The translations under genes and the position numbers were made by a program. A DNA stretch of 64,000 nucleotides from Paracoccaceae bacterium. Lineage in GTDB: Bacteria > Pseudomonadota > Alphaproteobacteria > Rhodobacterales > Rhodobacteraceae. The stretch is taken from the NCBI GenBank assembly GCA_024636555.1, contig JAGXGW010000016.1:59848-123847 (forward strand), given 5' to 3'. This document shows positions 24,749 through 33,482 of this stretch, one piece after another. How positions within the stretch are numbered: position 1 is the first letter of the stretch; every line of letters begins with the position of its first letter. The notes under the pieces are model-generated. The model had not been told where the DNA came from. It was given only the letters and a program-made list of their open reading frames with translations, and did no database searches.

Positions 24749-27228
24749 ATGCCTTGCACCGCCATCGCATCCTGACCCGTATCTGGTCTTCCGACAGTGG
24801 CTGGAAGGGGTATTTCACCACCGTGAACCATACCGATCTGGGCCGTATGTTCATGGTCACCTCGGTGTTCTTCTTCATTGTCGCGGGCATTCTGGCGATG
24901 CTCATCCGCGCACAACTGGCGACTCCGCGCTCTGCCTTCCTTGGCCCCGAAGTCTACGCGCAGGTCTTTACCATGCACGGGACCATCATGATGTTCCTGT
25001 TTGCCATCCCGCTGATCGAGGGCGCGGCGATCTACCTTCTGCCCAAGATGCTGGGCGCGCGCGATCTGGCCTTTCCACGGCTCACGGCCTTTGGCTACTG
25101 GTGTTATGTTTTCGGCGGCGCGATGCTGCTGTTCTCGATGCTGGCAGGCATCGCGCCGGACAGCGGCTGGTTTCTCTATCCGCCCTTGTCCTCCAAATTG
25201 GGTAATCCGGGCATCAATTCGGATTTCTGGCTGCTCGGCATCACTTTCGTCGAGATATCGGCGATCAGCGCGGCGGTTGAAATCACCGTATCGATCCTGC
25301 GCTACCGCGCGCCGGGCATGGCGCTCGACAAGATGCCCATTCTGGCGTGGTACCTGCTGGTCGTGGCGCTGATGATCCTGACGGGCTTCCCGCCGCTGAT
25401 CCTCGGCTCGGTGCTGCTGGAGCTGGAACGCGCCTTCGGCTGGCCCTTCTTCCAGGTGGCCGAGGGGGGCGATACGCTGCTGTGGCAACATCTGTTCTGG
25501 CTGTTCGGCCATCCGGAGGTCTATATTATTTTCCTGCCTGCCGCCGGCGTCATCTCGACGGTGCTGCCGGTGCTCGCACGGACGACATTGATGGGCTACG
25601 GCTGGATCGTGGCCGCTGTGGTGGCGCTGGGCGTGCTGAGTTTCGGCATCTGGGTGCATCATATGTTCGCCACCGGCATCCCGCATATGGCGCTGGCCTT
25701 TTTCTCGGCAGCCTCCACGCTGGTGGCGGTGCCGACGGCGATCCAGATTTTTGCGTGGATCGGCACGCTGTGGAAAGGCAGGCCTCAGCTCAAGCTGCCG
25801 ATGCTGTGGATCATCGCCTTCTTCGCCACCTTCGTGATCGGCGGGCTGACAGGCGTGATGGTCGCTGTCGTGCCCTTCAACTGGCAGGTGCATGACACGC
25901 ATTTCGTCGTGGCGCATCTGCATTACGTTCTGGTGGGCGGCTTCGTCTTTCCGTTTCTGGCAGGGCTGTACTACTGGCTGCCGCATCTCACGGGACGCAC
26001 CCGTTTTTTCAAGCTGGGCGAGACGGCATTCTGGCTGGTTTTCACCGGGTTCCATGTCACCTTCATGGCAATGCACTGGGTTGGCCTGATGGGGTTCCGG
26101 CGTCGCACCTATACCTACGACGAGGGGCAGGGGTGGGAACTGATCAACCTGATCTCCTCCATCGGTGGTTTCATCACCGCGATCGGGTTCGGGCTGGTGG
26201 TGATCGACATCATCGTCAACGCGCTGGTTGCGGTGCGGGGCAGGCGAAATCCGTGGCTGGCAGGCACGCTGGAATGGGCGATGCCGCTCCCGGCGCCGGT
26301 CTACAACTTTGCCAGTATTCCGGGTGTGCAAAGCCGCGACCCGCTTTACGATACGCCGGACCTCGCCAATAGGATCGCGCGGGGCGAGGGTTATCTCGGC
26401 ACGCCGCGCGACGGGCAGCGCGAGACGCTGGTTGTGGCCGTCGCCAGCGGGCAACCGGAACAGGTGGCCATCTATCCGGGCAACACGCCGTTGCCGGTGA
26501 TCATGGCGTCCGTCACGGGGCTGGCCTTTCTGGGAATGCTCCTCAAGGCCTACTGGCTGGTTCCGCTGGCCGTTCTGGGCGTGGCGGCGCTGGCTGTCCG
26601 CTGGGTCTGGAGCCTTGGCAACAGCACGGATCAGGGGCTTCGGGATGTCGGCCACGGCCTGTCGCTGCCGCTGGCTTCGGCCACGGCGCATCCGCCGGGT
26701 TGGTGGGGAAGCGTCTTTTTGCTGGTGGCCAACACGACATTCTTTGGATGCTTGCTGTTCGGATACGCCTTCTTGTGGACCATCGCCCCCAACTGGCCGC
26801 CCCCCGCCTATCTGGAGCCGGGACTGATCGGCCCGCTGCTGGGGCTGATCGGGATATGCCTCGCCCCGACCGGCGCGTATCTGTCCGAGAAACTGCTGCG
26901 TAAAGGGAAATCGCTGCTGCCGGGCGTGGCGTTGGCCGTACTGGGCGGTTTGGCCGCCGCAGCGGCCGCGATCCTGAGCATGCGCGCCGCCGCCGATCCG
27001 CAGGGCCACGCCTATGATGCGATTGTCTGGGTCATGGCGGGCTATGTTTTGCTGCATGTCACCCTTGCCACCGGCATGAGCGTCTATGTCGCCGCACGAA
27101 GTGCCGCCGGATATGTCGCGCCGGACCGCTACGGCGAGTTGCGTATCGCGAAGTTGTGGACCGATTACGCGGCTGTCGTCACCCTTATCGGCCTGAGCGT
27201 GCTCTACCTGCCCGGAGCTTTCCCATGA
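24745..27228 (+). CDS. Haem-copper oxidase subunit I fused to subunit III
   Basis: An 827-residue membrane protein. Residues 1 to about 560 are subunit I with the full active site: His78 (FTMHGT) and His393 for the low-spin haem, His256 with Glu258 and Tyr260 (GHPEVY, His-Tyr cross-link and D-channel Glu), His305/His306 for CuB, and His391 for the high-spin haem in HDTHFVVAHLHY. After a linker, residues from about 650 (WWGSVFLLVANTTFFG) form a subunit III-like helical bundle. The HPEVY Glu places it in the A family of haem-copper oxidases. With the CuA-less subunit II upstream it should be a proton-pumping quinol oxidase (inference). Confidence 0.92.
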   Translation: MNALHRHRILTRIWSSDSGWKGYFTTVNHTDLGRMFMVTSVFFFIVAGILAMLIRAQLATPRSAFLGPEVYAQVFTMHGTIMMFLFAIPLIEGAAIYLLPKMLGARDLAFPRLTAFGYWCYVFGGAMLLFSMLAGIAPDSGWFLYPPLSSKLGNPGINSDFWLLGITFVEISAISAAVEITVSILRYRAPGMALDKMPILAWYLLVVALMILTGFPPLILGSVLLELERAFGWPFFQVAEGGDTLLWQHLFWLFGHPEVYIIFLPAAGVISTVLPVLARTTLMGYGWIVAAVVALGVLSFGIWVHHMFATGIPHMALAFFSAASTLVAVPTAIQIFAWIGTLWKGRPQLKLPMLWIIAFFATFVIGGLTGVMVAVVPFNWQVHDTHFVVAHLHYVLVGGFVFPFLAGLYYWLPHLTGRTRFFKLGETAFWLVFTGFHVTFMAMHWVGLMGFRRRTYTYDEGQGWELINLISSIGGFITAIGFGLVVIDIIVNALVAVRGRRNPWLAGTLEWAMPLPAPVYNFASIPGVQSRDPLYDTPDLANRIARGEGYLGTPRDGQRETLVVAVASGQPEQVAIYPGNTPLPVIMASVTGLAFLGMLLKAYWLVPLAVLGVAALAVRWVWSLGNSTDQGLRDVGHGLSLPLASATAHPPGWWGSVFLLVANTTFFGCLLFGYAFLWTIAPNWPPPAYLEPGLIGPLLGLIGICLAPTGAYLSEKLLRKGKSLLPGVALAVLGGLAAAAAAILSMRAAADPQGHAYDAIVWVMAGYVLLHVTLATGMSVYVAARSAAGYVAPDRYGELRIAKLWTDYAAVVTLIGLSVLYLPGAFP

Positions 27229-27545
27229 TGGATATGCTGCGCCTGTTCGGACCGATCACGCTCTGGCTCGCCTCTTTCAGCGCGGTCTACGGGCTGCACG
27301 GGCTGGTCTGTTCATGGCGCTGGGCCGATTTCGGGCTGACGGAGCCGGACGGGCGATCTGCACTGAGCGCGGCATGGCTGGTCGCCATCGCGTTGCAGGC
27401 AGCTGTGGCGTTTGCCCTGCGCGCGCCGCGCTTCGCCTCGCCTTCGCCGCTGATCGCGAAAAGCAGTTTCTGGTTGAGCGTGGTTGCCGTTGTCTCGATG
27501 GTGTGGACGCTGTTTCCCGTCGTCGTCACCTCAACCTGCGGGTAG
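27225..27545 (+). CDS. Small membrane protein of the oxidase operon
   Basis: A 106-residue protein with three hydrophobic segments (about 5-25, 46-65 and 80-100) ending in TSTCG. I do not recognise a family. It overlaps the subunit I/III stop by 4 bases (ATGA) and ends the oxidase operon, so it is probably a small accessory subunit or assembly protein in the position often taken by subunit IV (inference from position and topology only). Confidence 0.6.
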   Translation: MMDMLRLFGPITLWLASFSAVYGLHGLVCSWRWADFGLTEPDGRSALSAAWLVAIALQAAVAFALRAPRFASPSPLIAKSSFWLSVVAVVSMVWTLFPVVVTSTCG

Positions 27546-27586
27546 GCAAGGGACCGTCCCGCGGGGCTGAGCCGGATGGTCTGCGT

Positions 27587-28705
27587 CTAGCCTGCGAGCG
27601 GCACCGAGGGGCGTTTGAACGTGATGACGACTTTCGTGCCCTGACCGGGTTTGGATTGCACATCGAGATTGGCCTTGGCGTTCTGCCGTAGCGATTCCGC
27701 GATCAGCGCCCCCAGCCGTCCCGACTTGGGCCATGTCTCCCCATCGGGCAGCCCCGCACCGTCATCGGCCACGGTGATTGTGCACAGGTCGTCCGTGACG
27801 ATGCTGGTCAACGTGATGGTCCCGCTCTCGCGGTCTTCAAAGGCGTGCTTGAGCGCGTTCGTCAGCAATTCGTTGACGACCAGCCCGGTGGGCATCGCCA
27901 CATTGATGGAGACGGGGAAGGGATCGACCTGGAGATCAAGGCTGATGGATTTGGAGGAATGCGTGGCCATGACGGCTGTTGCAATCTGGCTCAGATAGAC
28001 GCCCAGATCAATCTCGCTCTCGTCATCGGATAGAGTCAGCGTGTCATAAAGCTGTGCCAGCGAGGACACACGCCCCGCAAGTCTTGAAAAACTGCCACGG
28101 TCGGTGGCCTCGGATTTGCGCGCCTCCAGCCGGATCAGGGCCGCGATCATTTGCAGGTTGTTCTTCACACGATGCTGCAATTCGCGCAATTGCGTGTCTT
28201 TCTTGCGGATGCTGGCCTCCAGCGTTTCCTTCTCCGGCTCGTGGTGGATGGCATCGACCATGGCCACAAGACGGAACGCAGGCGCGCCATCGTCATCCTC
28301 GATCACGTTGGAATGCAATTCGACAAGCGAGGACACCCCTTCCTCGGTCAGCTTGAACGAGCCGATCCAGTCGCTTTGCTCGACAATGGCCTTGGCCAAC
28401 GAGACGCCGTGGCTCACATTGGTCTGCTCACCGTTGAGAATATCCCATTTATGGTTCCTGACCTTGTCATCCGCCAGACCTGTGATGCGTACGAATTCGA
28501 AGTTCACATAGACGATCTTTTCGGGTTCCGTCAGTACCGATACGGCAAGGGCGACAGGCACATGGTCCAGAACCCGCTTGAAGCGGTCGGTTTCCAAGGC
28601 ATCTGCAAGGCCGTCGGTCTCCATCAGACGCTCCACATCCTCCACCGCAGGAGAGACGCCGGTTGCCGAACGGGATACATCATTTTTCACAGCATAAGCT
28701 CTCAT
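27587..28705 (-). CDS. PAS-domain sensor histidine kinase, HisKA_2/HWE type
   Basis: A 372-residue soluble kinase. A PAS domain spans about 40-155 (VYVNFEFVRITGLADDKVRNHKWDIL); it lacks the Cys-containing GRNCRFLQ motif of LOV photosensors. The dimerisation and phosphoacceptor helix is LQHRVKNNLQMIAALIRLEAR with His178, the mark of the HisKA_2 family, followed by an ATPase domain with VVNELLTNALKHAF and VADDGAGLPDG. In alphaproteobacteria such kinases often feed the general stress response. No response regulator is adjacent, so it is an orphan here. I chose the ATG at 28705, where the recognisable protein begins. Confidence 0.87.
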   Translation of the reverse strand: MRAYAVKNDVSRSATGVSPAVEDVERLMETDGLADALETDRFKRVLDHVPVALAVSVLTEPEKIVYVNFEFVRITGLADDKVRNHKWDILNGEQTNVSHGVSLAKAIVEQSDWIGSFKLTEEGVSSLVELHSNVIEDDDGAPAFRLVAMVDAIHHEPEKETLEASIRKKDTQLRELQHRVKNNLQMIAALIRLEARKSEATDRGSFSRLAGRVSSLAQLYDTLTLSDDESEIDLGVYLSQIATAVMATHSSKSISLDLQVDPFPVSINVAMPTGLVVNELLTNALKHAFEDRESGTITLTSIVTDDLCTITVADDGAGLPDGETWPKSGRLGALIAESLRQNAKANLDVQSKPGQGTKVVITFKRPSVPLAG

Positions 28706-29110
28706 TGGCGTGGGGCGGCGATCGTGTTGCAGGCAAATCGGAAATCGGAACAACCCGCTGCACCGACGAGGCGACGAGGCGTCCTGCCGTGCGGGCAGTG
28801 CCATTTGCGAAGCTTTACGGTCGTGTCAACTGGATACAACACCAAATCTCGGAACCATATTAGGGCAACGGCATCCTGCTGGCAACTCAACCGAACGGTG
28901 TTGACGTAACGCGTTGCCCTCTCCGGCTCCGCCAGCACGGTCGAGACCGCGCTGCATGGGCAAGGCTGCGGCGGGGCACCGGACGTTACTGGCCTGAAAT
29001 TCCTGCAAAAGGCGCTGAAGCGCCGGAAAAGATCGCGCCCGAGGGCCTGGCGCTGACCCGCGACGGAAATGACGATCAGCAGGGGCGGTGAAGACGCGAT
29101 CGCGCGGGCG
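28706..29110. other. 405-base intergenic region with no recognisable gene
   Basis: Between the histidine kinase start (minus) and the acyl-CoA synthetase stop (minus). The open frames on both strands have no ribosome binding site or family resemblance. A small GGCGCTGAAGCGCC hairpin near 29011-29024 is the only structure I noted. It should contain the kinase promoter, which I could not place. Confidence 0.5.
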
Positions 29111-30715
29111 TCAGAGCGACTGGCTGATCTCGCGCTTCATGATCTTGCCATTGGCGTTGCGCGGCAAGGGGGCCTCGGTCAGCGTATAGCTTTCGGGGCA
29201 TTGGTAATCCGACAGTTGCGCCGCGCAATGGGCGCGCAGCGCGTCTTCGGTCACCCCTTCCGGTTTGACCGAGACCACGGCATGCACCCGTTCGCCCAAT
29301 ATGGGGCAGGGCTTGGCTACCACCGCCGCCTCCAAGACGCCTGCAACAGCGCAAAGCGCGCTTTCCACCTGCGCGGTGTAGATCTTGTGCCCGCCGCGAT
29401 TGATCATGTCCTTCTTGCGGTCAAACACATGGACATAGCCCTCGGCGTCGATGCTGCCGATATCGCCGGATTTCCAGAAGCCAGCCACAAATTCGCGCGC
29501 ATCGGCCTCGGGGTTGCGCCAATAGCCGGGCACGACCATCGCGCCGCGTATCCACAACTCTCCGGCCTCACCGGCAGGCACTTCGCGGCCCGCATCATCC
29601 ATCACGCGGATTTCGGCCCCCGGTGCGGGCTGCCCGACAGACAGGCGGCGTGCGGCGATCTGGTCTGTCGGCATGAAAGTGGCGGGCGAGGAAACCTCGG
29701 TCGCGCCATAGACATTCATCAGCCCCAGCCCCGGCAAGGCCGCCGCCAGCCGCTCGATTGTCGCCGCAGGCATCGGCGCGCCGCCAAAGCCGCCAAGCCG
29801 CCAAGCGGATAGGTCGAAATCGGACAGATCGGCCTGATGCAGACACAGGTTATACATCGCAGGCACCATCACCGAAAAGGTCATCCGCTCCTGTGATGCC
29901 AGTTCCAGAAAGCGCGGTGCCTTGAACACCCGCATCGCCACAATCGTGCCTGCCGCACGGATCGCGGCATGGATACAGGCCACCAGCCCGGTGACATGGT
30001 TCATCGGTACGGTCACGATGGTCTTGTCCTGCGGACCCAGCCCCATCTTGTGCACGAAACTGGTGGCGGAATGGATGATCCCCAGCCCCGTCAGCATGGC
30101 CCCCTTGGGCACGCCTGTGGTGCCCGATGTGTAAAGGATGCTGGCAATCGCCTCCTCGTCCACATCGGCGGGGGTGGTGTGCGCTGTGTCGGCGCGCAAC
30201 GCCGCGTAAGGCTCGAACCCGTCCGCAGCTCCGATGGACACGCGGTTGCGCAGATGCGGCACCTCCTCCGCCGGCGGTACGATCCCCGCCAGTTCCGCCT
30301 CGGCCACGATCAGCCGGGCCTCGGAATTGACCAGCGCATGGCGGATGCCGGGCATCTGCTCGCGCGTGCTCAGCGGCACCGACGCAGCCCCCAGCCGTGC
30401 CACGGCAAAGGTCATCACCACAAAAGGCGCGCCATTGCCCAGCAGCAGCGCCACACGGTCACCCGCCGCAACCCCCCGCGCGGCTAGACCCGCCGCGATG
30501 CGCCCCACCTCTTCGTCGAGTGCGGCATAGCTCAGCCGCGTCTCGCCATCCACCAGCGCCAGCGTTTCCGGTTGCCCCGCCACAGCCTCGGCCAGCATCG
30601 CATCCAGATTGCGCGGACGCTGCGTGTAGCAGGCCACGACGCGGTCGCCGAAATGGCGTTCCATCCGCAAATCGGGGCGCGTTTCTGGGCTTGCGGTCAT
30701 GCGGCGGTCTTTCAT
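29111..30715 (-). CDS. Acyl-CoA synthetase (AMP-forming), LvaE/FadD-like
   Basis: A 534-residue adenylate-forming ligase that activates a carboxylic acid to its CoA thioester. Motifs seen are ILYTSGTTGVPKGAM (P-loop), MNVYGATE, YWRNPEA, KSGDIGSIDAEGYVHVFDRKKDMINRGGHKIY, and the catalytic Lys in RNANGKIMKREI near the C-terminus. The start is either 30715 or 30700; neither has a strong ribosome binding site. It is last in a minus-strand set with an acyl-CoA dehydrogenase and an APH-like phosphotransferase, the same trio of activities used for 4-hydroxyacids in levulinate catabolism, which suggests a short or medium hydroxyacid substrate (inference). Confidence 0.87.
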   Translation of the reverse strand: MKDRRMTASPETRPDLRMERHFGDRVVACYTQRPRNLDAMLAEAVAGQPETLALVDGETRLSYAALDEEVGRIAAGLAARGVAAGDRVALLLGNGAPFVVMTFAVARLGAASVPLSTREQMPGIRHALVNSEARLIVAEAELAGIVPPAEEVPHLRNRVSIGAADGFEPYAALRADTAHTTPADVDEEAIASILYTSGTTGVPKGAMLTGLGIIHSATSFVHKMGLGPQDKTIVTVPMNHVTGLVACIHAAIRAAGTIVAMRVFKAPRFLELASQERMTFSVMVPAMYNLCLHQADLSDFDLSAWRLGGFGGAPMPAATIERLAAALPGLGLMNVYGATEVSSPATFMPTDQIAARRLSVGQPAPGAEIRVMDDAGREVPAGEAGELWIRGAMVVPGYWRNPEADAREFVAGFWKSGDIGSIDAEGYVHVFDRKKDMINRGGHKIYTAQVESALCAVAGVLEAAVVAKPCPILGERVHAVVSVKPEGVTEDALRAHCAAQLSDYQCPESYTLTEAPLPRNANGKIMKREISQSL

Positions 30716-30762
30716 GTTAAGCTGCCGGAACGGCGGCGGGCAGCATGGGATGGGCAGGGCGG

Positions 30763-32022
30763 TCAGTCGTGACGGTGCGGCGGCACGAAATGCGCCAGAT
30801 TCCGGCCCATCGCGGCTTTGGCGCGCTTCAACTCCTCGCGCGCGATGACCTTGAGATGAACCTCGTCCGGCCCGTCCAGAAAACGCATCGCACGGCCCCA
30901 TGTCCAGAGATAACTGAGCGGCGTATCCGGCGTCAGACCTGCCGCGCCGAACACCTGCATGGCACGGTCCACCACGGTGGTTTGCAGCCGCGCCGCCATC
31001 ACCTTGATCGCGGAGACATCGACACGCGCCGCCTTTGCGCCGTCACGGTCCATTTTCCACGCGGTTTGCAGCATCAACAGCCGCGCCGCGTCGATCTCGA
31101 TCCGCGACTGGGCGATCCAGTCCTGAATATTCGCATTGTCCGCCAGCGGCTTGCCAAAGGTGCTACGTTCCAGCCCGCGCTCGCACATCAGTTCCAGCGC
31201 CAGTTCGCACTGGCCGATGGTGCGCATGCAGTGATGGATGCGGCCTGGCCCCAGACGCGCCTGTGCCAGCATGAAGCCATCGCCCTCGTTGCCCAGCATC
31301 GCATCCACCGGTACGCGCACATCGCGCATCACGATCTCGCAATGCCCCTCATGGGCCGTGTGATGCATGATCGGCACGTCGCGCACCACCTCGAAGCCGG
31401 GGGTATCCATCGGCACCAGAATGAACGAATGCTTGCGGTGCTTGTCCGCGTCGGGCGAGGCATCCGACACGCCGAACACGATGCACAGCTTGGCGTTGGG
31501 GTGTTTCGCGCCAGTCGAGAACCACTTGCGCCCGTTGATCACATATTCATCACCCTCGCGGCGGATCGTCGTGGCTAGATTTGTCAGATCGGACGAGGCG
31601 GCATCCGGTTCGGTCAGCCCCACGACCGAACGGATCTCGCCGCGCAGCATCGGATCAAGCCAGCGCTCTTTCTGCGCGGCAGTGCCAAACTGCATCAGGA
31701 TTTCCATATTGCCGGTATCGGGCGCGTTGCAGTTGAACACCTCGGGGCTCCACGGCACGCGGCCCATCGCCTCGGCCAGTGGCGCATATTCCAGATTAGT
31801 CAGCCGCGTGCCGGGGTGGTGATCCTCAAGCTCGGGCGAGAACATGTTCCACAGCCCCGCCTCGAACGCCTTGGCTTTGAGCGGTTCAATCACCTCAGTC
31901 GGATAGGCGCCGGTATGGGCGATCTCGTGAAAACGGCGGTTCGCGGGCAAAACGTGATCATCCATAAAGGCGTTCAGCTTGGCCAGCAGGTCCTTGGTCT
32001 TGTCGGAATATTCAAAATGCAT
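30763..32022 (-). CDS. Acyl-CoA dehydrogenase of the ACAD10/11 (LvaC-like) type
   Basis: A 419-residue flavoprotein. Visible marks are VVGLTEPDAASSD (FAD/substrate loop), YVINGRKWFSTGA, RLGPGRIHHCMRTIG, and the C-terminal QVFGAAGLTPDTPLSYLWTWGRAMRFLDGPDEVH. The 'GPGRIHHCMR' and 'DGPDEVH' segments are characteristic of the ACAD10/11 branch rather than short-chain dehydrogenases. It lies 11 bases after the phosphotransferase gene, the same pairing that is fused in animal ACAD10/11 and adjacent as LvaA-LvaC in bacteria, where it turns 4-phosphoacyl-CoA into enoyl-CoA (established for those systems; inferred here). Confidence 0.9.
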   Translation of the reverse strand: MHFEYSDKTKDLLAKLNAFMDDHVLPANRRFHEIAHTGAYPTEVIEPLKAKAFEAGLWNMFSPELEDHHPGTRLTNLEYAPLAEAMGRVPWSPEVFNCNAPDTGNMEILMQFGTAAQKERWLDPMLRGEIRSVVGLTEPDAASSDLTNLATTIRREGDEYVINGRKWFSTGAKHPNAKLCIVFGVSDASPDADKHRKHSFILVPMDTPGFEVVRDVPIMHHTAHEGHCEIVMRDVRVPVDAMLGNEGDGFMLAQARLGPGRIHHCMRTIGQCELALELMCERGLERSTFGKPLADNANIQDWIAQSRIEIDAARLLMLQTAWKMDRDGAKAARVDVSAIKVMAARLQTTVVDRAMQVFGAAGLTPDTPLSYLWTWGRAMRFLDGPDEVHLKVIAREELKRAKAAMGRNLAHFVPPHRHD

Positions 32023-32033
32023 CTTCGGCTCCT

Positions 32034-33044
32034 TTAAGGGCGTTGGAACGTATCAGAGGACAGCAGCTTTTCGGCCAGCCGCGCGAAGTCGGGGGCCAGC
32101 GCGCCAACCGCGCGGGCATCATCATTGGTGGCTTGGCCTGCCGCAGCCCGTGCGGTGATCCCTTCCAGAATCACCGACATGCGAAACATTGCAAAGGCAC
32201 GGTGGAACGGCGTCAGTTCGGCATTAGTCCCGCCTGCCGCGCGGTAGGTCTCCAGAAAGGTGGCGCGGTTCGGCACGCCAAGCGTCTTGAGGTCCAGCCC
32301 CGCCACCCCGCCCATCCGGTCCGGCGGCAGATCATAGAACATCGACCAATGCGCCAGATCGGACAGCGGATCGCCCAAGGTGGACAACTCCCAATCCAGC
32401 GCCCCCACGATGCGCGCGGGGTCGCGGCCATACATCAGATTGCCGATGCGGTAATCGCCGTGCACGATGGTGCTCTGCGCCTCGGCGGGGATATTGCCTG
32501 CAAACCAAGCCGCCAGCGCGTCCAGCGCCGGATCATGGCGCGCCTCCAGCGCGTCCCACTGGCCGCACCAGCGCCGCACCTGCCGCGCGTAATAATCGCT
32601 GTGCTTGCCGAAATTAGCCAGCCCCAACGCAGCCCAGTCCAGCGCGTGCAACCGTGCCAGCACCCTTGCCGCATCCAGATGCACGGCCTTTCGCTCCGGT
32701 GGGGTCAGATCGGGCAGGTCGGTCGTCTCCGACACTTCCCCGTCCAGCCGGTCCATCAGATAGAAAGTTGTGCCAATGATCGTCTCGTCCTCGACCATCT
32801 CGACAACGCGCGGCACCGGCACGGCACTGTCTTGCAGCGCCTTCAGTATCCGGTATTCGCGGTCGATCGCATGGGCGCTGGCCACGGTCGCGCCGCGCGG
32901 CTTTTTCCGCAGGACCAGATCGCGCGGGCCACATCTGACGAACCATGTCGGATTGGACTGTCCGCCGCTCGCCGCTGTCAGTTGGACCGGCGCGCCCAGA
33001 TATCGTTCAAGCTGCGCGGGGTCGAAATCGGGTTCAACGCCCAT
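32034..33044 (-). CDS. APH-like phosphotransferase of the ACAD10/11-LvaA type
   Basis: A kinase-fold protein of 336 residues from the ATG at 33044, or 358 from an ATG at 33110. The active site is intact: Lys47 in LVLRKKP, catalytic Asp197 in HGDYRIGN, and Mg-binding Asp217 with Glu219 in ALDWELSTLGDPLSDL. In LvaA and the N-terminal domain of ACAD10/11, this fold phosphorylates the 4-hydroxyl of a hydroxyacyl-CoA. I prefer 33044 because AGGG stands 6 bases upstream, while the 33110 ATG has none and would have a leader of about 14 bases from the predicted promoter. It heads the operon with the dehydrogenase and CoA ligase. Confidence 0.87.
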   Translation of the reverse strand: MGVEPDFDPAQLERYLGAPVQLTAASGGQSNPTWFVRCGPRDLVLRKKPRGATVASAHAIDREYRILKALQDSAVPVPRVVEMVEDETIIGTTFYLMDRLDGEVSETTDLPDLTPPERKAVHLDAARVLARLHALDWAALGLANFGKHSDYYARQVRRWCGQWDALEARHDPALDALAAWFAGNIPAEAQSTIVHGDYRIGNLMYGRDPARIVGALDWELSTLGDPLSDLAHWSMFYDLPPDRMGGVAGLDLKTLGVPNRATFLETYRAAGGTNAELTPFHRAFAMFRMSVILEGITARAAAGQATNDDARAVGALAPDFARLAEKLLSSDTFQRP

Positions 33045-33117
33045 GTGCAGCCCTGTGACAGGCGGCGCGGCGTGCTGTGGTGCTGGCTCTCGGCAATTCG
33101 TGACGTCCATTATTTAG

Positions 33118-33126
33118 TGTCAGACA
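33118..33126. promoter_or_regulatory. TGTC-A-GACA palindrome, candidate GntR (FadR-type) operator
   Basis: A perfect 9-base palindrome at the predicted transcription start of the divergent operon. FadR-subfamily GntR regulators bind short palindromes with a single central base pair, and a regulator of that type is encoded 360 bases away. The assignment is inference. Confidence 0.42.
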
Positions 33127-33130
33127 ATGG

Positions 33131-33159
33131 GACATAAATAGCTTGCCAGAACGGGTCAA
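33131..33159 (-). promoter_or_regulatory. Predicted sigma-70 promoter of the phosphotransferase-dehydrogenase-ligase operon
   Basis: On the complement, TTGACC (33159-33154) and TATGTC (33136-33131) are separated by exactly 17 bases. Transcription would start near 33124, inside the TGTCAGACA palindrome, giving a simple arrangement for repression. Confidence 0.5.
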
Positions 33160-33482
33160 TCCTTTTTCTCGCCACCCGGTGGCGTGAGTCACAACATGCA
33201 GGCATTATTCATTGTGGCGTAACTTTGTTATACCATTTCGCGCTAAGCGGGCAACATAAGCAACTTTGCGCGCCGCATATAAGTAAGGTTGTTGCTGTAC
33301 CCCAAGCTGATTGTGATCTGTGCGGAAGTGTCGCGTCATACGATCTTGGTTGACAGGGGCTCAGAATCGCGACCATCTTGCGCTAATGTCGGACGTTAAG
33401 GTTCAATCATGCAAGCGCGCAACACAGTCTCAACCTCTGTCTATGGCCCCCGGCGCGTTTGCCGTGCGGGGCGGGTGGCAAG

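Larger units (their letters stand above)
33111..33482. other. Divergent control region between the phosphotransferase operon and the GntR gene
   Basis: No gene is visible in this 372-base stretch, which is richer in A+T than its flanks. On the minus strand it holds a well-formed promoter and an overlapping TGTCAGACA palindrome (annotated separately). On the plus strand TTGACA at 33350-33355 is a possible -35 for the regulator gene, but the -10 (around CATCTT, 33374-33379) is poor. Confidence 0.5.

Noticed and set aside
24730..27057. 775-codon open frame on the minus strand opposite the oxidase subunit I/III gene
   Set aside because: It is an antisense shadow of a clearly real gene: composition is rich in Arg, Gln and His, with no domain, and the plus-strand protein has all haem-copper ligands.
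28706..29110. Possible remnant gene or small protein in the gap after the histidine kinase
   Set aside because: The open frames on both strands have no ribosome binding site, no recognisable motif and arginine/cysteine-heavy composition.
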